DNA of 64,000 bases from Neobacillus sp. PS3-40 (lineage in GTDB: Bacteria; Bacillota; Bacilli; Bacillales; Cytobacillaceae). Location: NCBI RefSeq assembly GCF_030915485.1, contig NZ_CP133266.1:2422001-2486000 (forward strand), in the 5' to 3' direction. The notes beneath the pieces are model-generated. The model saw only the letters and a list, made by a program, of their open reading frames with translations, did not search any database and had not been told where the DNA came from. This document shows positions 1 through 11,606 of this stretch, piece by piece. Position numbers and translations under genes: made by a program. Positions within the stretch are counted from its first letter, which is position 1. Each line of letters begins with the position of its first letter.

Positions 1-665
1 CTGAATCATTAGAAGCTGCTAATAATATAGATGATTTGTTGGAGAGCCAAATCCATTATGCATTTGATGAAAAACATGGATATTTAACTAGCTGTCCAAC
101 GAATGTCGGTACTGGACTTCGTGCATCAGTCATGATGCATTTACCAGGATTGGTTTTAACGCAGCAAATAAATCGAATAATTCCTGCGATTAATCAACTA
201 GGGCTTGTGGTGAGAGGGATCTATGGTGAGGGGAGTGAAGCACTTGGAAATCTATTTCAAATTTCCAACCAAATCACTCTTGGAAAATCAGAAGAAGATA
301 TTGTTGAGGATTTGAAAAGTCTTGTTAACCAGTTAATTAGCCAAGAAAGGTCAACACGCGAAGCATTACGAAAGACTTCAAACATACAATTAGAAGATAG
401 AGTGTTTCGCTCACTTGGAGTTTTATCTAACAGCCGAATTATTGAAACAAAAGAAGCAGCAAGATGTTTATCCGATGTTCGGCTAGGAATTGATTTAGGA
501 TACATTCAAGATATCTCAAAAAAAGCTTTTAATGAGTTAATGATATTAACACAGCCAGGCTTTCTTCAACAGTATGCAGGAGGGCCATTAAGACCGCATG
601 AGCGGGATATTAGAAGGGCAGCTCTCATAAGGGAGCGCTTAAAAATGGAATTGGATAAAAGGTGA
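1..665 (+). CDS. mcsB: Protein arginine kinase McsB, C-terminal part
   Basis: The window opens inside this gene; the reading frame is open from base 3, so the N-terminal part with most of the ATP-guanido kinase fold lies outside. McsB phosphorylates arginines on misfolded proteins and on CtsR, marking them for ClpCP degradation. Visible are the conserved stretches [32 protein letters not shown] and the C-terminal [13 protein letters not shown]. The stop lies 12 bases before clpC, with the clpC ribosome binding site between them, as in the ctsR-mcsA-mcsB-clpC operon. Identity is secure; completeness cannot be judged. Confidence 0.95.
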   Translation, partial: ESLEAANNIDDLLESQIHYAFDEKHGYLTSCPTNVGTGLRASVMMHLPGLVLTQQINRIIPAINQLGLVVRGIYGEGSEALGNLFQISNQITLGKSEEDIVEDLKSLVNQLISQERSTREALRKTSNIQLEDRVFRSLGVLSNSRIIETKEAARCLSDVRLGIDLGYIQDISKKAFNELMILTQPGFLQQYAGGPLRPHERDIRRAALIRERLKMELDKR

Positions 666-677
666 GGAGGAGACTAT

Positions 678-3119
678 ATGATGTTTGGAAGATTTACAGA
701 GAGGGCACAAAAGGTTTTAGCATTAGCACAGGAAGAAGCAATTCGCCTTGGGCATAACAATATTGGAACGGAACATATTTTGTTAGGATTAGTTCGCGAA
801 GGAGAAGGTATAGCGGCCAAAGCCTTAAATGGGTTAGGCTTAGGGGCAGAAAAGATTCAAAAGGAAGTTGAGAGTTTAATTGGGAAGGGTCAAGATGCCC
901 CTCAAACTGTTCAATATACCCCAAGAGCTAAAAAGGTAATTGAGCTTTCTATGGATGAAGCAAGAAAGCTTGGACATTCTTATGTTGGAACGGAACATAT
1001 TTTATTAGGTCTTATTCGTGAGGGTGAAGGGGTTGCCGCAAGGGTTTTAAATAACCTTGGGGTCAGCTTAAATAAAGCACGTCAGCAAGTGCTTCAATTG
1101 TTAGGGAGTAATGAATCAAGCGGCCACCAGGGTGGTACGTCTGTAAGCGCCAATACCCCAACACTGGATAGCCTTGCAAGAGATTTAACGGTAATTGCAA
1201 AAGAAGGAAGCCTTGATCCTGTCATAGGCCGTAGTAAAGAAATCCAACGTGTAATTGAAGTATTAAGCCGTAGGACGAAGAACAATCCTGTATTAGTAGG
1301 GGAGCCTGGAGTAGGCAAAACAGCGATAGCCGAAGGTCTTGCACAGCAAATTGTTAACAACGAAGTTCCAGAAACCTTGCGGGATAAGCGAGTTATGACA
1401 CTAGATATGGGAACAGTAGTTGCAGGAACGAAATATCGTGGAGAGTTTGAAGATCGTTTGAAGAAAGTCATGGATGAAATACGACAAGCTGGGAATATTA
1501 TTTTATTCATAGATGAGCTTCATACCTTAATTGGTGCTGGTGGTGCTGAAGGAGCTATTGATGCTTCCAATATTTTAAAACCATCACTTGCGCGGGGCGA
1601 ACTTCAATGCATCGGAGCGACAACACTTGATGAATATCGCAAATATATTGAAAAGGACGCAGCACTGGAACGGCGCTTTCAGCCAATACGTGTTGACGAG
1701 CCAACAATTGAAGAATCAATAAAGATATTATACGGGTTGAGAGATCGATATGAAGCACACCATCGTGTTTCTATTATAGATGAGTCCATAGAGGCAGCTG
1801 TAAAACTATCCGATCGTTATATTGCGGATCGGTTCTTGCCTGATAAGGCAATTGATTTGATTGATGAAGCAGGCTCAAAAGTGCGCCTTCGCTCGTACAC
1901 AACGCCTCCAAATCTAAAAGAATTAGAAGTTAAACTTGAAGAAGTTCGTAAAGAGAAGGATTCAGCTGTCCAAAGTCAAGAGTTCGAAAAAGCAGCATCA
2001 TTAAGAGATACAGAACAACGTCTCCGTGAACAACTTGAAGAAACAAAAAAGAATTGGAAGGAAAAGCAAGGACAGGAAAACAGTGAGGTAACAGTTGAAG
2101 ATATTGCTAGTGTAGTATCAAGCTGGACTGGAATTCCTGTTTCGAAGCTCGCACAAACAGAGACGGATAAATTACTCAATTTGGAAGAAATCCTTCATGC
2201 GCGTCTGATTGGCCAGGAAGAAGCTGTTAAAGCTGTTTCCAAAGCTGTTCGTCGTGCAAGGGCTGGATTAAAAGATCCTAAACGTCCAATTGGTTCATTT
2301 GTTTTCCTAGGACCAACTGGTGTAGGTAAAACAGAATTGGCCCGTGCCCTTGCTGAAGCTATGTTTGGTGATGAGGATGCGATGATTCGGATCGATATGT
2401 CTGAATATATGGAAAAGCACTCTACATCACGCCTTGTTGGTTCACCTCCAGGCTATGTAGGTTATGAAGAAGGTGGCCAATTAACAGAAAAGGTTCGTAG
2501 AAAACCATATTCAGTTATTTTGCTTGATGAAATAGAAAAGGCACATCCGGATGTATTCAATATTTTATTGCAGGTGTTGGAGGATGGACGCCTCACAGAT
2601 TCAAAAGGTAGAACAGTTGATTTCCGCAATACGGTATTGATTATGACCTCCAATGTAGGTGCGGAAGCGCTAAAGCGGAATAAGTATGTAGGCTTCAATA
2701 TTCAGGATGGCGAACAGAATTATAAAGATATGAAGAGCAAAGTGATGGAGGAATTGAAAAAGTCATTCCGTCCTGAATTCTTAAACCGGATTGATGAAAT
2801 TATTGTTTTCCATGCCTTAGAGAAAAAACATCTCCAGGAAATTGTTACTTTATTATCTGACCAATTAGTAAAACGCTTAAATGAACAAAATATATCAATT
2901 GAACTAACAATTGCAGCAAAGGAAAAGATTTCCGAAGAGGGTTATGATCCAGAGTATGGTGCTCGCCCATTACGTCGTGCTATTCAAAAGCATGTAGAGG
3001 ACCGTCTCTCTGAAGAGTTGCTTAAAGGTACCTTATTAACATCACAACATGCTATAATTGACGTAGAAAATGGTGAACTAACAGTAAAAGTTGCTGAAAA
3101 AACAAGCCTAACTAAATAA
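678..3119 (+). CDS. clpC: ATP-dependent Clp protease ATP-binding subunit ClpC
   Basis: Hexameric AAA+ unfoldase that feeds substrates to ClpP and needs adaptors such as MecA or McsB. The 813-residue protein has two N-terminal Clp repeats (about 1-145), a first AAA module with Walker A GEPGVGKT near 207, a UVR-type coiled segment near 434 ([15 protein letters not shown]) and a second AAA module with Walker A GPTGVGKT near 544. Length matches the family (about 810). The start is a double ATG (678/681) after GAGGAGGAG. Last gene of the ctsR operon; a terminator-like hairpin follows at 3159. Confidence 0.98.
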   Translation: MMFGRFTERAQKVLALAQEEAIRLGHNNIGTEHILLGLVREGEGIAAKALNGLGLGAEKIQKEVESLIGKGQDAPQTVQYTPRAKKVIELSMDEARKLGHSYVGTEHILLGLIREGEGVAARVLNNLGVSLNKARQQVLQLLGSNESSGHQGGTSVSANTPTLDSLARDLTVIAKEGSLDPVIGRSKEIQRVIEVLSRRTKNNPVLVGEPGVGKTAIAEGLAQQIVNNEVPETLRDKRVMTLDMGTVVAGTKYRGEFEDRLKKVMDEIRQAGNIILFIDELHTLIGAGGAEGAIDASNILKPSLARGELQCIGATTLDEYRKYIEKDAALERRFQPIRVDEPTIEESIKILYGLRDRYEAHHRVSIIDESIEAAVKLSDRYIADRFLPDKAIDLIDEAGSKVRLRSYTTPPNLKELEVKLEEVRKEKDSAVQSQEFEKAASLRDTEQRLREQLEETKKNWKEKQGQENSEVTVEDIASVVSSWTGIPVSKLAQTETDKLLNLEEILHARLIGQEEAVKAVSKAVRRARAGLKDPKRPIGSFVFLGPTGVGKTELARALAEAMFGDEDAMIRIDMSEYMEKHSTSRLVGSPPGYVGYEEGGQLTEKVRRKPYSVILLDEIEKAHPDVFNILLQVLEDGRLTDSKGRTVDFRNTVLIMTSNVGAEALKRNKYVGFNIQDGEQNYKDMKSKVMEELKKSFRPEFLNRIDEIIVFHALEKKHLQEIVTLLSDQLVKRLNEQNISIELTIAAKEKISEEGYDPEYGARPLRRAIQKHVEDRLSEELLKGTLLTSQHAIIDVENGELTVKVAEKTSLTK

Positions 3120-3158
3120 AGATTTTTTAACTAAATATTATACTAAAGGACAAGTAGA

Positions 3159-3200
3159 AGAGGTACACGTAAATAATGCTTACCGTGTACCTCTCTTTTT
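3159..3200 (+). terminator. Intrinsic terminator after clpC
   Basis: An 11-bp perfect stem (AGAGGTACACG with CGTGTACCTCT) encloses a 14-base loop and is followed by CTTTTTATTTTT. It lies between clpC and radA and should end much of the clp operon transcript, while the T-run ends just before the radA ribosome binding site. Confidence 0.85.
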
Positions 3201-3224
3201 ATTTTTGTTAAAAGGAGATTTTGT

Positions 3225-4607
3225 ATGGCAAAAAGAAAAACAAAATTTATGTGCCAAGAATGCGGGTATGAGTCTCCGAAGTGGATGGGGAAATGTCCAG
3301 GCTGTGGTGAATGGAATAAGATGGTTGAGGAAGTAGAAGTGACAGGATCAACAAGAAGAGGAGCTTTTGCACATTCACAAGGTGGAGCTGCCATTTTATC
3401 CAAACCAACACCGATTACTTCAATTGAAACAGATACTGAACCAAGGATACTTACCGACTTGAATGAGTTAAACAGAGTCCTTGGGGGAGGAGTGGTCAAA
3501 GGTTCATTAGTTTTAATCGGGGGCGATCCAGGGATTGGTAAATCTACACTTCTTTTGCAAGTTTCTTCACAATTATCACAAAGAGGAAATAAAGTTTTGT
3601 ACATTTCTGGTGAAGAATCACTACGTCAAACAAAGCTTCGGGCAGACCGCTTAGGTATTTCCTCCGAAAATCTTCTGGTATATTCTGAAACAAATTTGGA
3701 TGAAATTAATCGAACCATTGAAACTACCAATCCTAGCATTGTCATTATTGACTCTATTCAAACTGTTTTTCATCCAGAGGTAACTTCTGCACCAGGAAGT
3801 GTGTCACAAGTCCGTGAGTGCACAGCAGAATTGATGCGAATCGGAAAGACAAAGGGTATTGCTATTTTTATCGTCGGTCATGTAACAAAGGAAGGTTCCA
3901 TTGCTGGACCAAGGATTTTGGAACATATGGTTGATACTGTTTTGTATTTTGAAGGGGAACGCCATCATACGTATCGGATTTTACGAGCCGTAAAAAACCG
4001 CTTTGGTTCAACGAATGAAATGGGAATTTTTGAAATGAAGGAATTTGGATTAGAAGAAGTTGAAAATCCTTCAGAAATTTTTCTTGAAGAGAGATCGCGT
4101 GGGGCTGCTGGTTCAACTGTTGTTGCTTCTATGGAAGGGACACGACCAGTGCTAGTAGAAATTCAAGCGTTAATCTCCCCAACAAGTTTTGGGAACCCTA
4201 GAAGAATGGCTACAGGAATTGATCATAACCGTGTTCCGCTCTTAATGGCTGTATTGGAAAAGAGGGTAGGAATGCTTCTGCAAAACCAAGATGCTTATCT
4301 TAAGGTAGCTGGAGGCGTAAAGTTAGATGAACCAGCCGTTGACCTTGCCATTGCAGTCAGTATTGCTTCAAGCTTTCGGGATAAGCCGACAAGACCAACA
4401 GATTGTATTATTGGAGAAGTTGGATTGACGGGAGAAGTTAGAAGAGTCTCGAGGATTGAGCAACGAGTTCAGGAGGCTGCAAAGCTTGGATTTGAAAGAG
4501 TCATATTACCTGCCAATAATCTTGGAGGTTGGAAAGGGCCAAAAGAGATTGAACTGATTGGTGTTTCATCTGTTAGTGAGGCATTAAAAGCGGCATTGGG
4601 GGAATAA
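3225..4607 (+). CDS. radA: DNA repair protein RadA (Sms)
   Basis: RecA-related branch-migration ATPase of recombinational repair and transformation. At 460 residues it has the family length. Domains in order: an N-terminal zinc ribbon with Cys10, Cys13, Cys24 and Cys27; a RecA-like ATPase with Walker [10 protein letters not shown] near 100; the RadA-specific KNRFG motif near 256; and a Lon-protease-like C-terminal domain. ATG start after AAAGGAG. In B. subtilis disA follows directly, but here a 348-base gap without any ORF follows. Confidence 0.97.
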   Translation: MAKRKTKFMCQECGYESPKWMGKCPGCGEWNKMVEEVEVTGSTRRGAFAHSQGGAAILSKPTPITSIETDTEPRILTDLNELNRVLGGGVVKGSLVLIGGDPGIGKSTLLLQVSSQLSQRGNKVLYISGEESLRQTKLRADRLGISSENLLVYSETNLDEINRTIETTNPSIVIIDSIQTVFHPEVTSAPGSVSQVRECTAELMRIGKTKGIAIFIVGHVTKEGSIAGPRILEHMVDTVLYFEGERHHTYRILRAVKNRFGSTNEMGIFEMKEFGLEEVENPSEIFLEERSRGAAGSTVVASMEGTRPVLVEIQALISPTSFGNPRRMATGIDHNRVPLLMAVLEKRVGMLLQNQDAYLKVAGGVKLDEPAVDLAIAVSIASSFRDKPTRPTDCIIGEVGLTGEVRRVSRIEQRVQEAAKLGFERVILPANNLGGWKGPKEIELIGVSSVSEALKAALGE

Positions 4608-4955
4608 CTAGTAGGGAAAAGTGCTTATTTTATGAAAAATACAGAAAATTCACTTGAATAAATTGGATATTTCGAGTATGTTTACAAGTTAGGTTAGTCA
4701 TAAAAAAATTAAATTGAAAAGATGTTTACAAAATGTTAAAATGTTATATTTCAATTTGTTTGACACATTATTTTCCTGATGCTACCCTAAGAATAGAAAA
4801 GCGAGTAAACCTGGTAAAGATTTACTGTGCATTGTTTGAAAAGTATTATATTAAAATAACATAATAATTTCAAAAAGATTACAAATTGGAAAATTTCCCT
4901 TTATGAGGTTTCAATTTAGGGAATATGTTTATAATGAGTAGAAGGAGGTGCAGGA
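4608..4955. other. Gene-less gap at the usual disA position
   Basis: This 348-base AT-rich stretch separates radA from yacL. In B. subtilis and many relatives the c-di-AMP synthase gene disA (about 1.08 kb) sits here. I see no open frame, no disA-like fragment and no clear terminator. A TTGACA near 4761 lacks a good -10 at the right distance, so I do not call a promoter, although yacL probably needs one within this gap. Confidence 0.7.
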
Positions 4956-6044
4956 ATGTTAAAACGTATTGTTCAGGCTTGTTTTCTCATAACGGGGGGA
5001 ACGCTTGGAATTTTGCTTATTCCGGAATTGTTATCATTGATGAAAATAAACGACATACAGATAATCAATAACTCGTATGTCACGGCTATTTTAGGTGCAA
5101 TTATCTTTTATCTTATTACTTTTTGGGCAGTGGATTATGTTATTGGGTTTATTAAATGGGCAGAAGATTCGCTCGTTAAAGTCCCTGTTACTGATGTTCT
5201 CTTTGGCTCTATCGGTTTAATTTTTGGGCTATTGGTTGCCTTTTTAATTGGATTTGCACTAAATGCAATTAAAGTTCCTATTTTGAATGGAGCTGCTCCA
5301 ATCTTACTGACATTATTATTTGGGTACTTGGGATTCCAAGTAGGCTTTAAGAAAAGGGATGAGCTTTTAAACCTTTTTTCCAACCGAATTGGGAAGAAAA
5401 AATCCAGCGAAGAAGAGAATGAAAAAGTGGATGGCAAATCATTAAAAATACTGGACACAAGTGTCATTATTGACGGACGTGTAGCAGATATTTGCCAAAC
5501 AGGGTTTTTAGAAGGAACAATCGTGATTCCACAATTTGTATTAGAAGAACTCCAGCATATTGCAGATTCTTCAGATGTCCTTAAACGTAATCGTGGACGG
5601 AGAGGTCTTGATATTCTAAATCGAATTCAAAAAGAGCTCTCCATCAAAGTTGAGATTTATGAGGGTGACTTTGAAGAAATTCAAGAAGTTGATAGTAAAC
5701 TTGTGAAATTGGCAAAATTAACAGGTGGAACCCTTGTAACTAACGACTTTAACCTTAATAAAGTATGTGAGCTACAGAAGGTTTTTGTATTAAATATTAA
5801 CGATTTGGCAAATGCCGTAAAACCAGTTGTTTTACCAGGAGAAGAATTAAATGTTCAAGTGATAAAGGATGGGAAGGAATTTCATCAGGGTGTTGCCTAT
5901 TTAGATGATGGTACTATGATTGTTGTAGAGGATGGAAGAGATTATATTGGCAGACGGATCGACGTTCTCGTAACAAGTGTTCTACAGACATCTGCGGGAC
6001 GCATGATTTTTGCAAAGCCAAAATTATTAGAAAAAGCATTGTAA
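4956..6044 (+). CDS. yacL: PIN/TRAM domain membrane protein YacL
   Basis: Membrane-anchored PIN-domain protein with a C-terminal TRAM domain (362 residues). About four hydrophobic segments fill residues 1-130, a charged linker follows, then a PIN nuclease-like domain begins near 165 ([14 protein letters not shown]) and a TRAM-type RNA-binding domain covers about 295-355. Acidic PIN residues are present ([13 protein letters not shown]). The biological substrate is not established. Clear AGAAGGAGG ribosome binding site. Its usual upstream partner disA is missing here. Confidence 0.9.
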   Translation: MLKRIVQACFLITGGTLGILLIPELLSLMKINDIQIINNSYVTAILGAIIFYLITFWAVDYVIGFIKWAEDSLVKVPVTDVLFGSIGLIFGLLVAFLIGFALNAIKVPILNGAAPILLTLLFGYLGFQVGFKKRDELLNLFSNRIGKKKSSEEENEKVDGKSLKILDTSVIIDGRVADICQTGFLEGTIVIPQFVLEELQHIADSSDVLKRNRGRRGLDILNRIQKELSIKVEIYEGDFEEIQEVDSKLVKLAKLTGGTLVTNDFNLNKVCELQKVFVLNINDLANAVKPVVLPGEELNVQVIKDGKEFHQGVAYLDDGTMIVVEDGRDYIGRRIDVLVTSVLQTSAGRMIFAKPKLLEKAL

Positions 6045-6142
6045 AATAGAGAAGCGGATTGGCTTAATGATCCCTGAGAGATGTTTGATATCTCCTCGGA
6101 GGGGCTAGAAGCTTGTTCTAGATAAGAGATTGGGGTTTTTTT

Positions 6143-6823
6143 ATGCCTTACCAGGTTATTATTCCTGCTGCGGGTCAGGGGAAAAGAATGGGAGCAGGGA
6201 AGAATAAGCTTTTGGTAGAGCTTAATGATATTCCTTTATTGATTCATACATTAAGGGTGTTTGAGCAGGATGAAGAATGCACTGGCATTATTTTAGCAAT
6301 ACATCCTCAAGATATGTATGAATTTGAAGCCCTTCTAAAAAAACATAAGATAATGAAAGTGGAAAATATCGTGTTCGGGGGAAAAGAACGACAGCACAGC
6401 ATTTATAATGCGCTTAAAACTGTTGTTGGTGGAGGAGTTATCCTCGTTCATGATGCCGCACGCCCATTTATTAAAAAAGAACATATTCACCGTTTAGTTG
6501 ATGCTGCAACGAAATCAGGTGCGGCGATTATCGGCGTTCCTGCAAAGGATACGATGAAAAAAGTGCTTGATGGGAAAGTCTTAGAAACAATCGAACGTTC
6601 TAGCTTGTGGGCAGTACAAACCCCGCAAGCTTTTCGTATGTCAACATTGCTAAAAGCGTATGAATTGGCGGAACGGGAAAATTTCCTAGGGACAGATGAC
6701 GCTAGTTTAGTGGAGAGGTTATCCATCCCTATTATGATGGTTGAGGGTGACTACGATAATATTAAACTGACCACCCAGGAAGACCTGTTTTTTGCCGAAG
6801 CTATTTTAAAAAAATATACATAA
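6143..6823 (+). CDS. ispD: 2-C-methyl-D-erythritol 4-phosphate cytidylyltransferase IspD
   Basis: Third enzyme of the MEP isoprenoid pathway; joins CTP and methylerythritol phosphate. The 226-residue protein shows the nucleotidyltransferase loop PAAGQGKRMG near 8-17, the HDAARPF motif near 104 and the C-terminal TTQEDLFFAEAIL. ispF follows after 90 bases, so the two pathway steps are adjacent. The 98-base gap upstream holds a small perfect hairpin (CTAGAA with TTCTAG near 6107) and a T-run just before the start, but the weak ribosome binding site (TTGGGG) is unusual. Confidence 0.96.
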   Translation: MPYQVIIPAAGQGKRMGAGKNKLLVELNDIPLLIHTLRVFEQDEECTGIILAIHPQDMYEFEALLKKHKIMKVENIVFGGKERQHSIYNALKTVVGGGVILVHDAARPFIKKEHIHRLVDAATKSGAAIIGVPAKDTMKKVLDGKVLETIERSSLWAVQTPQAFRMSTLLKAYELAERENFLGTDDASLVERLSIPIMMVEGDYDNIKLTTQEDLFFAEAILKKYT

Positions 6824-6913
6824 GTCATAATCCACATATGAAGACAATGGGAGCGTAGTTCTCCAAGTGGAAAATATGAAAGCTGCAATTTTAATAATAA
6901 AGGGGTTTTGTAA

Positions 6914-7390
6914 ATGTTTCGGATTGGACAAGGCTTTGACGTCCACCAATTAATAGAGGGGCGACCACTTATTATTGGAGGAATCACCATTCCTTATGAA
7001 AAGGGCCTTTTGGGGCATTCTGATGCAGATGTATTATTGCATTCAATTGCTGATGCTTGTCTTGGTGCAATAGGTGAAGGAGATATCGGAAGACATTTTC
7101 CAGACACAGACCCTCATTTGAAAAATGCTGATTCAGCAAAGCTATTGGAGCAAATTTGGGGGCAAGTAAAACAAAAGGGATATGTGTTAGGAAACTTGGA
7201 TTGCACAATTATTGCACAAAAGCCTAAGATGTCACCTTATATAGAACAAATGAAGATAAAAATTGCAGAATTGCTTGATGCAACAATAGAACAAATAAAT
7301 GTAAAAGCTACAACAACAGAGAAATTAGGCTTTACAGGAAGAGGAGAGGGGATTGCCTCCCAGGCTGTTATCCTACTTCAAAAACGATAA
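6914..7390 (+). CDS. ispF: 2-C-methyl-D-erythritol 2,4-cyclodiphosphate synthase IspF
   Basis: Cyclises CDP-methylerythritol phosphate in the MEP pathway; trimeric zinc enzyme. At 158 residues it has the family length. Metal ligands Asp9, His11 and His43 lie in GQGFDVH and [10 protein letters not shown], and the C-terminal [17 protein letters not shown] motif is intact. It follows ispD and precedes gltX, the standard Bacillaceae order. Confidence 0.97.
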   Translation: MFRIGQGFDVHQLIEGRPLIIGGITIPYEKGLLGHSDADVLLHSIADACLGAIGEGDIGRHFPDTDPHLKNADSAKLLEQIWGQVKQKGYVLGNLDCTIIAQKPKMSPYIEQMKIKIAELLDATIEQINVKATTTEKLGFTGRGEGIASQAVILLQKR

Positions 7391-7548
7391 TTCATATTAT
7401 TAGTCTTTAAAGGTGCAGAGCACAGTGGTAGAATAGTCAAGAAAAAGAACGGACTAAATTGTCTAGTTTCAGCAACTAATGGCTCAAGGCCTTTAAACTT
7501 TCGCCCAAGAGTAAGGGCGCCCACACTTTTTAAACAGGAGGCATTATT

Positions 7549-9012
7549 ATGACAAGCGATGTTCGAGTTAGGTATGCTCCAAGTCCCACAGGACATTTAC
7601 ATATTGGGAATGCCCGTACTGCCTTATTTAATTATTTATTTGCACGTAATAATGGTGGAAAATTTATCATCCGAATTGAAGACACCGATAAAAAACGGAA
7701 TATTGAAGGTGGAGAAGAGAGTCAGTTAAAATATTTAAAATGGCTTGGTATTGATTGGGATGAAAGTGTTGATGTTGGCGGAGAGTATGGTCCATACCGT
7801 CAATCAGAAAGAAATGAGATCTACAAAAAGTATTATAACCAATTGGTAGAAGAAGGACATGCATATAAATGCTATTGTACGGAAGAAGAGATCGAAGCGG
7901 AGCGTGAAGAACAGTCTGCAAGGGGAGAAACGCCGCATTACTCTGGGAAATGTCGTCATTTAACAGCAGAAGAGTGTAGCCAACATGAAAGTAAAGGCCT
8001 ACGACCAAGTATCAGGTTTAAAGTTCCTGAGGGTAAGACATACACATTTGATGATATGGTAAAAGGCACAGTTTCTTTTGAGTCAGAAGGAATGGGCGAT
8101 TGGGTTATGATTAAAAAGGATGGTACCCCAACCTATAATTTTGCTGTCACCATTGATGATTACCTAATGAAAATCAGCCATGTATTGCGCGGGGACGATC
8201 ATATATCGAACACGCCGAAGCAGTTAATGGTTTATGAGGGATTGGGTATTCAGCCTCCCGTCTTTGGCCATATGACATTAATAGTTAATGAAAGCCGTAA
8301 AAAGCTGAGCAAACGTGATGAATCAATCATTCAGTTTATTGAACAGTACGATGATTTAGGTTATTTGCCTGAAGCGTTGTTTAACTTTATTACCTTGCTT
8401 GGCTGGTCGCCAGTTGGGGAAGAAGAGCTCTTCTCAAAAGAAGAATTTATTTCTATTTTTGATGCTGATCGGTTATCTAAATCACCTGCATTATTTGATA
8501 AGCAAAAACTTTTGTGGATGAATAATCAGTATGTGAAAAAGGCAGATCTTGAACAAGTGATCAACATTTCCCTTCCCCACCTTGTTAAAGCAGGGCGATT
8601 GGATGAGAATATGAGTGCAGAGAGTAAGGATTGGGCTCACCACTTAATTGCTCTTTTTCAAGAAAAGCTTAGTTATGGTGCTGAAATTGTAGAACTTACG
8701 GATATGTTCTTCAAGGATGAAGCAGAATATGAGGAAGAAGCTAAAGAAATTTTAGCAGGAGAACAAGTTCCCGAAGTTTTAAAGGCCTTCTCTCATGAAC
8801 TAGATCAGCTTCCAGAATTTAAAGCAGCTGAAATTAAAGCAGCAATGAAAGCTGTTCAAAAATCAACCGGACAAAAGGGCAAAAATCTTTTTATGCCAAT
8901 TCGTTCTGCAGTAACAGGTCAAACACACGGCCCGGATCTACCCCAAGCTATTGAACTTTTAGGTAAAATGAAGGTTCAAGCAAGGATAAAAAAACTTTTG
9001 GTTAACAATTGA
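7549..9012 (+). CDS. gltX: Glutamyl-tRNA synthetase
   Basis: Class I synthetase that charges tRNA-Glu; in Bacillus the enzyme is non-discriminating and also makes Glu-tRNA-Gln for GatCAB (family knowledge). It has 487 residues. The HIGH motif appears as PTGHLHIGN (about 13-21) and KMSKS as KLSKRD near 250. ATG start after CAGGAGG. The 158-base upstream gap contains a copy of a dispersed repeat core (TTGTCTAG, 7459) and a small CGCCC/GGGCG hairpin at 7502-7519. Confidence 0.97.
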   Translation: MTSDVRVRYAPSPTGHLHIGNARTALFNYLFARNNGGKFIIRIEDTDKKRNIEGGEESQLKYLKWLGIDWDESVDVGGEYGPYRQSERNEIYKKYYNQLVEEGHAYKCYCTEEEIEAEREEQSARGETPHYSGKCRHLTAEECSQHESKGLRPSIRFKVPEGKTYTFDDMVKGTVSFESEGMGDWVMIKKDGTPTYNFAVTIDDYLMKISHVLRGDDHISNTPKQLMVYEGLGIQPPVFGHMTLIVNESRKKLSKRDESIIQFIEQYDDLGYLPEALFNFITLLGWSPVGEEELFSKEEFISIFDADRLSKSPALFDKQKLLWMNNQYVKKADLEQVINISLPHLVKAGRLDENMSAESKDWAHHLIALFQEKLSYGAEIVELTDMFFKDEAEYEEEAKEILAGEQVPEVLKAFSHELDQLPEFKAAEIKAAMKAVQKSTGQKGKNLFMPIRSAVTGQTHGPDLPQAIELLGKMKVQARIKKLLVNN

Positions 9013-9060
9013 GCGCAAATATAATATATTAAAAGAAAGTAACTTTAATATCCCGAAAAT

Positions 9061-9330
9061 GTAGAAGAGGAAAAGTAAAAAAATGATGCTTTTTTAGAGA
9101 GAACCATCAGCGGCTGAAAGTGGTTTAAGCCTCTCATTTTTTGAAGTGCACCTCTGAGTCCCGCTTCGAAAGGATGCTATCCGAGTAGATTTGGGCGGAA
9201 CCTTCCGTTAACAGGTTAAGTTGAGATCCAAGTAGCATACCTTAAAAAATGCAAGGTATTCTCTAGGTCTAAACAGAGTGGAACCGCGCCCAAGCGTCTC
9301 TGTCATAGCGACAGAGGCGTTTTTTTGTTA
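9061..9330 (+). promoter_or_regulatory. T-box leader, cysteine-specific, upstream of cysE-cysS
   Basis: Classic T-box riboswitch that senses uncharged tRNA. The AGAGAGAACCATCAGCGG-type stem I opening lies near 9096, a candidate specifier codon TGC (Cys) sits at 9147-9149 within GAAGTGCACC, and the T-box core GAGTGGAACCGCG lies at 9276-9288. A strong terminator follows (GCGTCTCTGTC with its complement, then TTTTTTT). A Cys specifier fits the downstream serine acetyltransferase and cysteinyl-tRNA synthetase genes. Confidence 0.93.
9294..9328 (+). terminator. T-box terminator hairpin before cysE
   Basis: The inverted arms GCGTCTCTGTC/GACAGAGGCG with a short loop and a run of seven T form the terminator of the T-box. 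Binding of uncharged tRNA-Cys would favour the alternative antiterminator that uses the upstream T-box sequence. Confidence 0.88.
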
Positions 9331-9357
9331 CCAAAAATTCGTTAGGGGGAGACGGCT

Positions 9358-9984
9358 ATGTTTAAAAGAATGAGGGAAGACATTGATGTTGTATTCGAGC
9401 AGGATCCGGCAGCAAGGAGCTATTTCGAGGTAATCTTAACTTATTCAGGTTTACATGCTATTTGGTGGCATCGAGTGGCACACGCACTTTATAAGCGAAA
9501 GTTTTACTTTTTGGCTAGAGCCATTTCACAAGCAAGCCGTTTTTTTACGGGAATTGAGATCCACCCAGGAGCAAAAATTGGGCGTCGCTTTTTTATTGAC
9601 CATGGTATGGGAGTTGTCATTGGTGAGACCTGTGAAATTGGCAACAATGTAACTGTCTATCAAGGCGTCACCCTCGGAGGAACTGGTAAAGAAAAAGGTA
9701 AGCGACATCCAACGATAATGGATAATGCGTTGATTGCTACAGGAGCAAAAGTACTTGGGTCGATAATCGTAGGGGAAAATTCAAAAATCGGTGCAGGTTC
9801 GGTTGTACTAAAGGAAGTTCCACCAAATTCAACTGTTGTAGGTGTGCCAGGTAGAATTGTGATCCGGGATGGGAAGCGGATTGATAGAGATTTAAATCAT
9901 TCTGATTTACCGGATCCAATTGCGGATAGACTGAAGGAAATACAGGAACAAATTGATCAGCTAAAATCTTTACAAGCAAAATGA
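9358..9984 (+). CDS. cysE: Serine O-acetyltransferase CysE
   Basis: Transfers acetyl from acetyl-CoA to serine, the first step of cysteine synthesis. The 208-residue protein has the N-terminal helical domain and then left-handed hexapeptide repeats with the hallmark [15 protein letters not shown] and [10 protein letters not shown] stretches, ending in GVPGRIV. Start ATG after AGGGGGAG. It is controlled by the cysteine T-box directly upstream. In B. subtilis cysS follows almost at once; here 221 bases with a dispersed repeat intervene. Confidence 0.96.
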   Translation: MFKRMREDIDVVFEQDPAARSYFEVILTYSGLHAIWWHRVAHALYKRKFYFLARAISQASRFFTGIEIHPGAKIGRRFFIDHGMGVVIGETCEIGNNVTVYQGVTLGGTGKEKGKRHPTIMDNALIATGAKVLGSIIVGENSKIGAGSVVLKEVPPNSTVVGVPGRIVIRDGKRIDRDLNHSDLPDPIADRLKEIQEQIDQLKSLQAK

Positions 9985-9999
9985 AAAAGTGAAAATTAG

Positions 10000-10190
10000 A
10001 TAACTGTCTAGCACAGGCAGACTGGTTGCTTTGGCTCTGGCGAATGAATTTGAGATATCACATGTTTCCATCCATCTCTTCCTTACGATGTTATTAAACT
10101 TGAACAGGATGTGCTGATGTTGAAGTTTGGCACAGGACGTTGTGGATTTTAGTTGATGTTCATTAATCAGGGCGCTTGTGCTTTTCTAAG
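10000..10190. repeat. Degenerate dispersed intergenic repeat between cysE and cysS
   Basis: Starts with a TAACTGTCTAGC core (10001) and ends with GGCGCTTGTGCTTTTCTAAG (10170-10189). The first 24 bases match the block at 53145 at 19 positions by eye, and the TGTCTAG core recurs at 7459, 46079 and 53150. I interpret it as a decayed non-coding repeat of the kind common in Bacillus intergenic regions. No protein frame is present. Confidence 0.5.
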
Positions 10191-10205
10191 AAAGGAGTAA
10201 AAAGA

Positions 10206-11603
10206 ATGACAATCCAACTTTATAATACACTTACTCGCAAGAAGGAAACTTTTGTTCCGCTTGAAGAAGGAAAAGTGAAAATATATGTTTGCGGACCAAC
10301 GGTTTACAATTATATTCATATCGGAAATGCTCGGCCAGCGATTACCTTTGATACCGTTCGTCGTTATTTTGAGTATCGTGGTTACGATGTTCAATACGTA
10401 TCCAATTTTACTGATGTTGATGATAAATTAATTCGAGCTGCAAAACAACTGGGGGAAGATGTTCCTACGATTGCAGAGCGATTTATCAATGCTTATTTTG
10501 AAGATGTCTCTGCATTGGGTTGCCAAAAAGCGGAAGTGCATCCTCGTGTAATGGAAAATATGGACATCATTATTGAATTTATTGAAAAACTGATTGAAAA
10601 AGGCTATGCCTATGAATCAGAAGGGGATGTGTATTTCCGAACAAGAAAATTTAAAGGTTATGGAAAGTTATCACATCAATCTATTGATGAATTACGAGTA
10701 GGTGCACGGATTGAAGTGGGGGAAAAGAAACAGGATGACCTAGACTTTGCTTTGTGGAAAGCTGCGAAGGAAGGGGAAATCTTCTGGGAAAGTCCTTGGG
10801 GAATAGGTCGACCAGGTTGGCATATTGAATGCTCGGCCATGGCGAAAAAATACCTTGGTGAGACGATTGATATTCATGCTGGAGGGCAGGACTTAACTTT
10901 CCCACACCATGAAAATGAAATTGCCCAATCTGAAAGCTTGTCTGGTAAACCGTTTGCTCGCTATTGGATGCATAATGGATATATTAATATCGATAATGAA
11001 AAAATGTCAAAATCACTAGGGAATTTTGTTTTGGTTCATGACATAATTAAAAGACATAATCCACAAGTATTAAGATTCTTCATGCTCTCTGTCCATTATC
11101 GTAATCCTATAAACTATAGTGAAGAATTATTAGAGAACACAAAGGCGGCATTCGAAAGGCTAACAACCTCTTACCAAAATTTAAAACACCGGGCATCGGC
11201 AAGTACGAATTTAACCGATAATAATCAAGAGTGGCTCGATCAAATATCTAGTCTTCAGGAGCAATTTGTTAAGGAAATGGATGATGATTTCAATACAGCT
11301 AATGCCATTTCCGTTCTATTTGAATTATCCAAGCTTGCCAATTATTATCTTTTAGAAAAAAATACTGCTATTGAAGTTATTAATACTTTTATTAAAGAAT
11401 TCGAAGAGTTATTCCGTGTTTTAGGATTAACCCTTGAAAAAGAGGAATGGTTAGACGAGGAAATAGAAAGCTTAATTGAAACACGCATTCAAGCACGTAA
11501 AGATAGAAACTTTCAATTGTCTGATCAGATTAGAGATCAACTAAAAGATATGAATATTATTTTAGAGGATACACCTCAAGGCACAAGATGGAAAAGAGGC
11601 TAA
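10206..11603 (+). CDS. cysS: Cysteinyl-tRNA synthetase
   Basis: Class I synthetase charging tRNA-Cys. I place the start at ATG 10206, behind AAAGGAG, giving 465 residues and an N-terminus [14 protein letters not shown] typical of the family; an upstream in-frame GTG/ATG-like start would add ten unlikely residues. Zinc ligand Cys29 in [15 protein letters not shown] (HIGH region), GWHIECSAM and KMSKS near 266 are intact. mrnC begins four bases after the stop. Confidence 0.96.
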   Translation: MTIQLYNTLTRKKETFVPLEEGKVKIYVCGPTVYNYIHIGNARPAITFDTVRRYFEYRGYDVQYVSNFTDVDDKLIRAAKQLGEDVPTIAERFINAYFEDVSALGCQKAEVHPRVMENMDIIIEFIEKLIEKGYAYESEGDVYFRTRKFKGYGKLSHQSIDELRVGARIEVGEKKQDDLDFALWKAAKEGEIFWESPWGIGRPGWHIECSAMAKKYLGETIDIHAGGQDLTFPHHENEIAQSESLSGKPFARYWMHNGYINIDNEKMSKSLGNFVLVHDIIKRHNPQVLRFFMLSVHYRNPINYSEELLENTKAAFERLTTSYQNLKHRASASTNLTDNNQEWLDQISSLQEQFVKEMDDDFNTANAISVLFELSKLANYYLLEKNTAIEVINTFIKEFEELFRVLGLTLEKEEWLDEEIESLIETRIQARKDRNFQLSDQIRDQLKDMNIILEDTPQGTRWKRG

Positions 11604-11606
11604 ACA

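Noticed and set aside
4761-4800. TTGACA before yacL as a promoter
   Set aside because: The sequence 17 bases downstream (TACCCT) is a poor -10, and other spacings are no better.
4900-4940. Sigma-B type GTTT/GGGAAT promoter before yacL
   Set aside because: The spacing of about seven bases is too short for a sigma-B promoter, and the predicted start would fall on the ribosome binding site.
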